Source: Microglena sp. YARC
Taxonomy: Eukaryota > Chlorophyta > Chlorophyceae > Chlamydomonadales > Chlamydomonadaceae
DNA length: 64,000 bases
Direction: 5' to 3'
Assembly: GCA_022414725.1 (NCBI GenBank)
Contig: CM039462.1
Location: 7,060,084 to 7,124,083, forward strand
Shown here: piece after piece, positions 55,555-64,000 of the stretch
Layout: every line of letters begins with the position of its first letter
Position numbering within the stretch: the stretch's first letter is position 1
Notes under the pieces: model-generated
The model's input: the letters and a program-made list of their open reading frames with translations, nothing else
Told to the model about the DNA's origin: nothing
Databases searched by the model: none
Position numbers and translations under genes: made by a program

Positions 55555-56177
55555 GTGTTGACCCGGTGGACGTCGGTGCTGCAGTGGAGATGCTCGACCA
55601 GGCAGTGTATGCCAAGGTGTCACCATTGGTAGTGAAGCTGCTTGGATTCAGTCAGGACGGAAGCCTAGTTGGTCAGTTCAGCGGCTTCATGCATGGGGGA
55701 AGTCATCGTGGCAGCAGGACACATGCAGGGGGCTGCGGCAAGACCCTAGGTAGTACATCACGGCTGTGGCCTTTAAGGCAAGGTACCCAACGACGGCTTT
55801 GAGGAGGATTTGGAGGTCGTGGCCCCTCACCTCCAGGCAATGTGCCTGACCTCATTCTGTTGAAGGGTTCCCGCTCTGCCACGAGCCTTTGGTCCACTGA
55901 TCTTGAAATCATGGCGTCAGTGTACGCACTGGGGTACACAGGCACAGAGAACAAGCCCAGTTGCTCCAAGGGCTCACTATCCAGCACCATGCCTGGCTCA
56001 GTGGCCATCACTGCACACGCAGATGACGGGTTTTCAGGCGGACCAGTGGTCGACAAGCATGGCCGCTGCTGGGGGTCGTGAAGGGCGCACTTGGCACCAC
56101 ATCATGCGCATCGGCATCACCCCCAACTACGACCTTCACACCTACCTGCTTCAATCAGGATATCCAGGCTTGATCTA
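55555..56177 (+). pseudogene. Trypsin-like serine protease, broken
   Basis: Segments in three frames: KVSPLVVKLLGFSQDGSLVG, then GEVIVAAGHMQ, resembling the catalytic-His block (TAAHC-like), then ASVYALGYTGTENKPS, SVAITAHADDGFSGGPVVDK with the Ser nucleophile in GFSGGP, and after a further shift VVKGALGTTSC. Order and spacing fit a chymotrypsin-fold protease of the trypsin_2/HtrA-like kind. Shifts near 55705, 55800 and 56075 break it. Host or viral origin cannot be told. Confidence 0.6.
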
Positions 56178-56239
56178 AGCCCATGTTTGCAAGCACCAGT
56201 GGCATGATGCAGGATGCCTATTCTGGACCCATGTAGAGT

Positions 56240-56470
56240 GCATGCGGTGATACACAGTCAACACTGGCACACGTTTACGGTGTAGCAGAAAGACGTAGCA
56301 TTGGTTTAGAATTCTAGGCACATCACTTACCCGGATTCATTTCAATCGATGACCGTCCTCCTGTCCTCGACCCCCCCACCCCTGATACTGTATGGGACAC
56401 GGTTTACCAAAGAGGCTACTCGGAATATAGACTCTTCACCTTTCTGCACCCCCCAGTCATCCAAACGCTG
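56240..56470 (+). repeat. Degenerate CAGTC-MITE scrap and recurrent 40-residue ORF fragment
   Basis: ACACAGTCAACACTGGCACA..TTTACGGTGTAGCA (56247-56290), then CCCTGATACTGTATGGGACA..TTTACCAAAGAGGCTACTCG (56379-56425), homologous to 37490-37550. Confidence 0.55.
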
Positions 56471-56706
56471 TCGTGAATGCCACCTCGAACCCGCACGTTA
56501 CATGATGAGTCCCCAAAAAGTCCGCGTGTATGTGTTTTCCCCGCACGCGCAAGAGCACACAAGCCGCCCATGCATGCATCATCATAAAATAATCGGAGCA
56601 TAAAGATACTTGTGGATCTTTACTATCTATTACTATCTATACTATCTATTACTATTAATGATTTCAGTGGAAATAAATAACCACATCTCGAGACGGCGTC
56701 AAATGT

Positions 56707-57727
56707 ATGGAACACAAGTGGTATTGGAGTTTATTGAGCTCAAACCCCCAATATCACATGGGATATCATCGAATCCAATCCCAACAAACCATGGATTGGA
56801 ACTGGTTCAGCAGAAACCCCAACATCACATGGAGATTATACAAGCCAACCCAGATAGAACCATGGACTGGTAATTATATCAGCAGAAACCCTACAATAAC
56901 GATTGATATTGTCATTTACAACCCCAGTAAACCTTGGGATTGGGGTGGGTTGAGCATAAACCCCAATATCACATGGGAAAATTATACAAGCCAACCCAGA
57001 TAAACATGGACTGGTATTATTATATCAGCAGAAAACCCTACATCACGTGGGAAATGATCGAAGCCAACCCCGACAAACCGTGGAATTGGTATTGGCATCA
57101 GCAGAAAACCATGCATTAAATGGGATATTGTCATTACAAACCCAGACAAACCGTGGGGAATGGGGTGGATTGAGTTCACACCCGAACATCACACTAGATA
57201 TTATACAAACCAACCAAGATAAACCATGGGACTGGTTTTTTATCAGTAAAAACCCAGTATCACATGGGATATTTACAAGCCAACCCAGATAAACCATGGA
57301 CTGGTTTTTGATCAGTAAAAACCCCAGTATCACATGGGATATTATTACAAGCCAATCCAGATATAACCATGGGACTGTATTTATCAGCAGAAAAACCCTA
57401 CATCACGTGGGAAATGATCGAAGCCAATCCAGATAAACCATGGAACTGAACTGGATCAGCAAAAAACCCTGTCATAACGATGGATATTATCGAAACCAAC
57501 CCAGACAAACCGTGGAATTGGGGTGGAATGAGCGAAAACCCCAACATCACGTGGGAGAGATTATACAAACAACCCAGATAAACCATGGGACTGGTATGAG
57601 TTGAGCAGAAACCCCAATATGTTGCTATCTTCCCAAGACATATGTTGATGTCATACGTAGATACAGATCAGCAAGAACTATACAAAAAATATGGCGCCAT
57701 GTCAATACTAACGGCGGAAGTAAATGA
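56707..57727 (+). pseudogene. W-rich NPxKPW repeat protein, copy W3
   Basis: ATG 56707 begins MEHKWYWSLLSSNPQ, then about eleven units such as NWFSRNPNITW, NPSKPWDWGGLSINPNITWE and NPDKPWNWYW, each about 75 bp. Frames change every unit or two. The terminal segment, in yet another frame (57640-57727), reads VDVIRRYRSARTIQKIWRHV, an RRYxxAxxIQxxW motif that I recall closing many giant-virus proteins of this family. The order start, repeats, IQ-like end shows that a complete gene once existed. Whether the shifts are real is unclear. Confidence 0.65.
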
Positions 57728-57759
57728 AATATATTCAGATGGAAATACAGACTCGCCGT

Positions 57760-58470
57760 ATAGAGAATATATGGCGTTAAATGGTTTAAAATTAACCCCG
57801 TTTACGGACTCAGTCTTTTACTTGGAGGGGAACGCTTTGTGTAATCCGATTCCCAGAGGAATTGTAAGCAGCTTCACTTGACAGAAAAAGTTTTGAAATT
57901 GTTGTATTTCAACTCAATGCACAACGCAAGAGCGTGTTCATTATTTGTAAAAAGCTTGAATTTCCATTTCTCTGTCAAATGTAAAGGCTCGTACGGCATG
58001 GATTCACGCAATTTGGTTGTGCCGTACACGAAGCTTCCGTTGACTGTATTGGCGAACGAATCCGTTCATGATCACATGAGCGGAGGGTCACGTTTGTGAT
58101 GGTTTTGGGGCGTTCGTTTTTCCGTTCTTCGCTGCGGAAAACCTTTATCATTTCACAAATGAACGTGTGGCTCTGGGCTTTCGACGACTTGTGCTTTCAG
58201 GAGGGCGACCCGTGTGACGACACCTCCTCGACTTGTACAGGGGGCGCTTTTCAAGGTTGACTTTTAATTTTTTCGAAATAATCAGCCAAAGACGCAGTGA
58301 TCACTCATTGGGTCCTCCGATCGCTTCAAACCACGACGATGTTTTCAGCGACCTGCACCAAATCCTTGCCCTTCCATTTTGGCAATAGTGGTGCCGCTGG
58401 GTTGCGAACAGACGCACGTCTCTTTATGATTTTGCTGTTCAGCAACTGCTCATGATAAAAATCATTTTAA
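57760..58470 (+). repeat. Segmental duplicate, copy 1 (paired with 60420-60960)
   Basis: Shared landmarks: TATAGAGAATATA..GGTTTAAA, CATTATTTGTAA..GCTTGAATTT, AAAGCTCGTACGG, GATCACA..GAG, CGTTCGTTTTTCCGTTCTT and CATTTCACAAATG. Copy 1 has a CAGTC-MITE end (58010-58050, minus) absent from copy 2. Confidence 0.6.
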
Positions 58471-60117
58471 TATTCTGATGTTTTTTCTTGTGCATGTAAA
58501 ATTCATGTAAGATGGCCAACGAAAACCTTTTGAAGCTTTGCAACATCTAAAATTGCGAAGTAGTCGGACAAGTAACCGTTTATTTTTCGAACGTGGTGTG
58601 GTTTGATGCAAGAAGGCTGAATCTTGACGAAGAATTCGGTAGTTTAGGGAGCATGTGGATCAGCTGATGTGTTGAGCCGCATGTTGCGCGGCGCTTCTCT
58701 GGTTCTGACTTTCCATGTCACGAGGCTCATGGAGGCGACTGCGAATTCCTAATATGTAATATGAAGGATATTACTCCAACTTGAGTTCTTCCCACCTTGA
58801 CATACGAATTCCGTCGTAATCAAAGGTGCTGTGCGATGACCCTGACTACATCAACTCTACCCTATCTATTTCGATTTTGAACTATTGCGTCACAACATTG
58901 AGCCACTGTCGAAACAACGCATGGGTTTCCTTTTCGGTTTACCTGCTGAAGCGAAGGCTACTTTATGACTTCCGAAGACCATTCGTTGTTACACGTATGA
59001 GGTTATCAGGAGTGGAAAAATCTCGATGGCCAGAGTCTGTCAGGAGTATGTCCGTGAAGTTCGAGGCGAGTTCCAGTATGGAAGTCGACTATGCGACCTG
59101 CACAGACCATTGGTCGTTCATTAATTGGATGTGAGGGCTATTGGTGCACGTCGTATCCGGGCTGAATCTTTAATGTCCACGGCGCATGTGCCTTGACATG
59201 AAGACCCTCGTGAACCTATTCAGGCACGTGTTCAACCCCAACATCGTCGAGCGAAAGATGTAAAGGATTCGAGCTTCATGAAGGCCTGCGTTTAGAAAAA
59301 ATTAAGAAGAAAAAATCATGTGCCTGTGAATGGGAGGCATACAAGTTGGCCACAGGGAAGTATACCCTGACGAGTACAGACTGCAAGGGTAGGTTTTGCC
59401 GCTCGTGAATTTACCTTCTTCAAGAACACTGTCAAGACGGGTGGGTGTTCGATGTAGCATCTGATTGAAGCATGCCAGTACAGCAGACAGTGATCGATCC
59501 AAGTTCGTGACGATGAAGGAGCACAGTATGACCATAAACTCAAAACGACATTGCCCGATGATGTGGTTCGTCGTTCTGCTGTGGATTCCTGTAAGTAGGG
59601 ATCGCTACAGTCACACGTAGTCTGCAGCGACAAAAGCAAGACATGGAAAGCCTTACACGCGGAAGCTCACGCGAGCTGGTATCAGAAACTCCAGATGATT
59701 CCTAGACTCTCGTTGAAAATGGAGCAGCGATTGAGTAGGCAGATGATATCTCGGGATACGCTACGTTTTCGACGGTGTGAGGATGCATCTTCCTTCGCGA
59801 GGATTTCAGAGGTACAATGGCAAGCGCAAGGTATGACTCATTTTGAATCCGCGCAACATGAAGTGGATTCATCCTGACCTGAGGGTTCGCGTAGCATATG
59901 GTTACTGCAATCCGACTCTGAAGGCTACCGGACCAGGAGAGGTACTGATCTATGTTCAAGCGCCTCTTCAAAGAGGAGGTTTCAAAGAGAGGTTCATGTG
60001 AATGAGTTCCGACTTCATAGTCAAAACCGGTTGTGCTTTACTTCCGACAGAGAGATTGTCTAGGTTACCTCATTTGAGGAGACTTGTCTTTATCCGCCGA
60101 CAGTGGCGGTTGCGCGG
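58471..60117. other. Noisy region, no confident gene
   Basis: Many short frames. 59290-59990 (+) has protein-like pieces in several frames: KIKKKKSCACEWEAYKLATG, DDVVRRSAVDSC, WKALHAEAHASWYQKLQ, VRMHLPSRGFQRYNGKRK and GEVLIYVQAPLQRGGF. These may be one decayed gene, possibly the N-terminal part of a TnpB/Fanzor, but I cannot support that. Confidence 0.25.
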
Positions 60118-60422
60118 TGAGGGTGTACTGCCACAGCGTAGGGGTGGCTTTAGCCCCCTCTCTTGGTCTCTTGTCGACAACAACTCGATCAAGCGGTACC
60201 CTGAGGTACCGAGGACTGCGATTCTCTCAGAAACCAGCACTTACTCCTCTGCTCTCACAATCGCATGCTCACTGCATGGAACTTTGGGTCAAGGGAGGAC
60301 GCGTTCATTTGCAGGGGTGCGTGTTGTTGATGGGCTACAAAAAAACTATGATGGTGTTCGCCCCGTTTGCGAGAGTACACTCCAGCGCGGTTTTCATTTT
60401 AGTCTTCCGTCGAGTGTATAGA
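60118..60422 (-). mobile_element. Diverged long CAGTC-type element
   Basis: The reverse complement starts CACTCGACGGAAGACTAAAA and contains the GTACCGCTTGATCGAG and GGGGGCTAAAGCCACCCCTA blocks matching 39494-39845. Confidence 0.65.
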
Positions 60423-60960
60423 GAATATAATAATGGTTTAAATTTAACCCCGTTACACTCAGGAGAACCAGAGGGAACTAAGAGCTCACTTTGTAATTGT
60501 CCGAGTGTATTTCCTGACATGTTCATTATTTGTAAGCTTGAATTTTCCATCTTTCAAATTTAAAGCTCGTACGGAGCACGCAGTGGATCCTACACGCTTC
60601 GTTGAACCTGTATTGGCGAGACGAATCACCGTATCATGATCACAGAGCGACACGTATGGTTGCGGGCGTTTTTTTCCGTTCTTACGCTCTTCGGCGGTCA
60701 TTTCACAAATGGTGGCTCTCTGCTCACGACTCGTGCTTCAAGGAGGCTGACACGACACCTCTCGACTGTACGGCGCTTTCAAGGTGACTTTCGAGCCATT
60801 GAGCACTCATCTCGATCGACTCAACACGACGATAAATCAGCGCCTGCACCGAATCAAGTCACTTTGCACCTTCATTTTGGCAATAGTGTTCGCTGGGTTG
60901 CGAATTTGATTTGCTGTTCTGTTCGCTGTCCTGCTCCAAAATTTTTATATTCTGCGTTCA
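60420..60960 (+). repeat. Segmental duplicate, copy 2
   Basis: See 57760-58470; about 540 bp collinear with many small indels. Confidence 0.6.
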
Positions 60961-62040
60961 CCTTTCTTGTGCATGAAATGGTCATGATGGATGCGCATCG
61001 TAGTCGACCGTGCATCTTTTAATGTGTTCGTTTGGTGCAGACGACGACGAGGTAATGAGGAGTGATCCGTGATCCTGAGTCATGTTGATTACTTATCTCA
61101 TGATGCATGATTGTTTTTATACTCATAATGCAACTTGCAAGCAGTCGGCGGGTGTATAGTTGTTGAGTTTAGTTGATTACACCTCCTTTGCTCTCTGTCT
61201 GGTGGCGCCAACCCCCCGAGGCCGGAATATGATTGAAATGATTTGATGACCCCGTTTGGTATCCGAATGCTTGGTAATCATGATTTCATACCTATGTACG
61301 TGCATGCGCCGTATGCGACTTGCTTCTTTGTTGAATTCGCAATCCTTGTTTTTCGAGCGCACTATGGGAATGTTGGCATCGTAGATTCGTTCGCCATCCT
61401 GTTCGGTTGAAACCGTGCATGGTAGTAAACTCCTGCCATGTTGGGAGGCGGGATTCCGTATTGTTTGCAAGATCTCATTGAGGACGCTATCGTTCGGAAT
61501 TCCATTGCTCGATAGTCATGCTTGAAGATCGTAGTTGCTTGAGTGAATCAAGCGCTCTGCGCGCTCAGTTCTTCCAGTCTCAAGCTCAAGCTCAATCTCG
61601 AACAGCGCCAGTTCCTCACCAATTTCAGCCGAGCATTCTCAAGCATCTCCATACTTTCGAAGGCTTTTATTGTCTCAAGTGCGCTCAATTCATACTATTC
61701 ACGTCTTCTCTGCCTTCTTCGAACACGCGCTCTAGTCTCAAGCTCAAGTCGAACCATGAAATAATAGGGGTAGAGATGCTTAGTTGGAGAATTGTCAGTC
61801 GATTGTTTATAAATTCCTGATGATTGTTTCTTCTGTGTTACAAATCCTCAAATCTCCTGCCCAATCAATGTACCAACCACTCCGGCAAAGATTCAAACCC
61901 ACCCTTTATTGAATAATTCACTTTCGAGCAGGAGAACTTTGGTGAAACTCAAGCTGCTCTCGAAGCGTCAATCGGGATATGTTGGCAATACTGCTGTCCT
62001 TAGCGGTTCATCACCACGCGTGTCTCTTCTTTGTGTCCTC
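60961..62040. other. Region without a supported gene
   Basis: A minus ORF (61470-61177) and a plus ORF rich in S/L (61518-61820; imperfect TCTCAAGCTCAAGC repeats) show no motif. Confidence 0.3.
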
Positions 62041-62469
62041 CTAAGATGATGAAGCTCCAACCCTCACTACAATTTCCAATGTCGTGTCTCGGTGTGGTGC
62101 AGCAGTTAGTGTGCACACGAAGCTCTGGGAGTGATAAGCTTGAGACTTCTTTCGAGCGAGTAGATAAACCAACAGCAAGTCAGTGTAACAGCAATCAAGT
62201 CTGCGGCAAATTTTGTAAAGGGCGTGTGCAGCAGCATCTGCAGTAATGCGAGCCATGTAAGGGCCTGATAGCTCTGCATCTGCGCACAATATTGTAAGGT
62301 CGTTGCGCGAAGTAACACCCTTAGATGCAGTGTCATGATCTTCTGAAACTAGTACCCTGCCCCACCCCAAACCCTTTTTTTCCGCACAGAAAGGCCAGCT
62401 GGCATTGTCCTCCGAATACTTGAATGGACATCCTGATTTTGCCAAGGGCGACAGCTGCGACAGCTTCAA
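62041..62469 (-). CDS. Unrecognised 142-residue ORF
   Basis: Open from 62469 (alternative start or upstream exon) to 62041: SEDHDTASKGVTSRNDLTIL, CADAELSGPYMARITADAAA and ICRRLDCCYTDLLLVYLLAR. It could be an exon or gene fragment; no family recognised. The 3' end CAATTTCCAATGTCG recalls 52510. Confidence 0.3.
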   Translation of the reverse strand: MKLSQLSPLAKSGCPFKYSEDNASWPFCAEKKGLGWGRVLVSEDHDTASKGVTSRNDLTILCADAELSGPYMARITADAAAHALYKICRRLDCCYTDLLLVYLLARKKSQAYHSQSFVCTLTAAPHRDTTLEIVVRVGASSS

Positions 62470-62594
62470 CCTGATGTTTGCGGTGCATGTACATTCTTTC
62501 CAAGTCGTGTGTTACGCTTTTGAAAGCTCAATCTCTTGGCCATGATGTAGGATGCATGTTGTTTTTACAAAGTGATAAATTAAACAATGTCAAC

Positions 62595-62697
62595 ACAAGT
62601 TACAGGCCATCAGACCGGTCAATAATGTTACAGTATATTGAATTAAATTCCAATTCTCTATGTACACTTGGACAGACGGTCGATTGTTGTACACAAT
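62595..62697 (-). repeat. Third copy of the 115-bp VYNNRPSVQ block
   Basis: The reverse complement matches 55405-55520: GTGTACAACAATCGACCGTC to TATTGACCGGTCTGA. Confidence 0.8.
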
Positions 62698-62736
62698 GCG
62701 GAGGCTCACATCAATCCCTATTTTAAACGTGTTCAC

Positions 62737-63003
62737 ATGAACACATCTGAAAGACTCTTCCATCTCTGTTATCCTGGGGTAGAAATCGAACTCTGTCTGA
62801 TGAGAATCGATACCATGTTTATTTTTTCACAAGTAATGTTTCCTCCCGATGACGCGCGTGGCGTGATTGCGTGGAATGAGGGACGAGTTAATGTTTTATG
62901 TAAACCATCCACATCCATCCACCAAGGGAGACGTGCTCTCGCCCGCGAACTCAGGATTCATCAGAACCTTGCATACATCACATGTCCTTCCATAGCGCAT
63001 TAG
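62737..63003 (+). CDS. Unrecognised 88-residue protein
   Basis: ATG 62737: MNTSERLFHLCYPGVEIELC, MFIFSQVMFPPDDARGVIAW and RRALARELRIHQNLAYITCP. Protein-like composition without a known motif. It lies just after the 115-bp repeat block. Confidence 0.3.
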   Translation: MNTSERLFHLCYPGVEIELCLMRIDTMFIFSQVMFPPDDARGVIAWNEGRVNVLCKPSTSIHQGRRALARELRIHQNLAYITCPSIAH

Positions 63004-63580
63004 TCAAACTTATGAATGAATAATGCAACTCAATTATAACCGCTGAACAATAGTTACCACGAGTTTGTAAAAGAAAAGAAATATCTTCTCAAATGCACTC
63101 GTGAAAAAGAAATACCATAGAATCGGATGTCCCTGGGTTGTCAATAGCGTATGGATGCGCAGTTTTTCAAGGGGATTGGGATCCCATGTGAATGGACATC
63201 AGCGGAATGAGCTGAGAAGAGTTGGTGGTTGTCATGCATACCTTGGCAGCATCCAAATGCGCTGTTGATGCGCGTATTTTTTTGCCAAGAAGGAATATAA
63301 GTTAGCATGACAAGTTTATATTGATGGTTTGGGTTGTGCTTGTGTCAATAGTCAATGATAGCCAATTGAGAAAGACGGTGGGCATGACCATGTTTGATCA
63401 CTCTAGGGTGCCTCAGAGTTATCTAGCTTCCGCCTCAGAGTTATCTACCTCCGTGGATTTAAATGGCGATTTGGGATGTTGTTGTGTCATGTCAGATGAT
63501 GACCAGTGAGAAAGGGGTGGGTTGACAATGTTGATCACCCTAGGTTGTGCAGAGGTAAAAAAAACAACGGAATTCACTAC
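63004..63580. other. Region without a supported gene
   Basis: Two imperfect copies of a block with GGTTGTGCTTGTGTCA / TGTTGTTGTGTCATGTCAG and CCTCAGAGTTATCTA (63325-63540). No ORF of note. Confidence 0.3.
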
Positions 63581-63581
63581 A

Positions 63582-63760
63582 GGCGGCGGAACAGTAAAAT
63601 AAAACAGTATATCAGATGGAAATAAATGTTACGACAATAGCGTTTAGAATTTGGCGTTAAGAACATGGTCGCTGACTTGGGTGTTGTTTAAAAACTTCTG
63701 TGTTTTACGAACATCAAGTCGTTCTGTTATGTAAGAAAAAAGGAAAAGAAGATTGAAAAG
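63582..63760 (+). mobile_element. CAGTC-MITE long-form end fragment
   Basis: CTACAGGCGGCGGAACAGTA, then TATCAGATGGAAATAAATGT and GGTCGCTGACTTGGGTGTTG, the reverse of 11740-11620. Confidence 0.8.
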
Positions 63761-63860
63761 CAACACTGGTTTTTCTTTTTGAAAAAAAAGTGGTTTTTGC
63801 AACTCGTTTATCTGGAAAAAAAAAAAAAAAATCTTCTGCTTCCCTTTTTTGGGAACCTGG

Positions 63861-64000
63861 NNNNNNNNNNNNNNNNNNNNNNNNNNNNNNNNNNNNNNNN
63901 NNNNNNNNNNNNNNNNNNNNNNNNNNNNNNNNNNNNNNNNNNNNNNNNNNNNNNNNNNNNNNNNNNNNNNNNNNNNNNNNNNNNNNNNNNNNNNNNNNNN
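63861..64000. other. Assembly gap (N to window end)
   Basis: 140 N bases to the window end. The preceding 100 bp is homopolymer-rich and likely poor quality. Confidence 0.99.

Noticed and set aside
1..64000. tRNA and rRNA genes
   Set aside because: I scanned for tRNA-like B boxes and conserved rRNA blocks and saw none I could defend; a covariance-model search would be decisive.

Overview
The window looks like nuclear DNA of a eukaryote, probably an alga or alga-related protist, into which much giant-virus-type (nucleocytoplasmic large DNA virus, NCLDV) DNA has been mixed. The eukaryotic signals are two convincing spliced genes: a chromodomain gene at 24859-26613 (+) and a JmjC oxygenase gene at 23276-19800 (-). 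Both have GT-AG introns whose phases fit. A plant-type acyl thioesterase (42793-43507) and abundant satellites and transposons point the same way. The NCLDV-type signals are mostly intronless genes: an RNA ligase, F-box/leucine-rich-repeat and F-box/ankyrin proteins, W-rich NPxKPW repeat proteins, a dual-specificity phosphatase, a class I amidotransferase and J-domain-like paralogs. Three ORFs also carry AAAATTGA, the known Mimivirus early promoter word, 59-73 nt upstream of their start codons. An endogenised giant virus, or repeated acquisition of viral genes, is my inference. The exact organism cannot be named from this sequence.

Layout. 1-6800: error-rich sequence around a 1000-N gap, with a degraded gene module, a Fanzor/mariner relic and two W-repeat genes. 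6800-13900: broken genes (a glycosyltransferase-like gene, an LRR gene, an amidoligase-like gene) and nested MITEs. 13980-18600: two F-box/LRR genes and unrecognised genes. 19100-26600: a HicB-like gene, the JmjC gene and the chromodomain gene, the last two divergent and with tandem arrays in their introns. 27600-31270: ankyrin and SET genes. 31370-36400: a Fanzor-in-mariner relic, satellites, and a J-domain-like gene. 37000-43500: small viral-type genes, RNA ligase, thioesterase. 43900-49800: second J-domain-like gene, Fanzor relic, RHH gene, amidotransferase, phosphatase. 50000-57700: conserved giant-virus-type ORFs, second HicB-like gene, mariner transposase, broken protease and ankyrin genes, third W-repeat gene. 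57700-63860: noisy, duplicated, mostly unannotatable.

The genes do not form one pathway. The recurrent themes are protein-interaction repeats (LRR, ankyrin, F-box), chromatin and SUMO-type signals (chromodomain, JmjC, SET, VIDLT-like motifs) and antitoxin-like folds (two HicB-like, one RHH). At least three transposon families have broken, tailed or separated the genes. Many frameshifts sit beside assembly gaps or in homopolymers, so pseudogene calls there are provisional.
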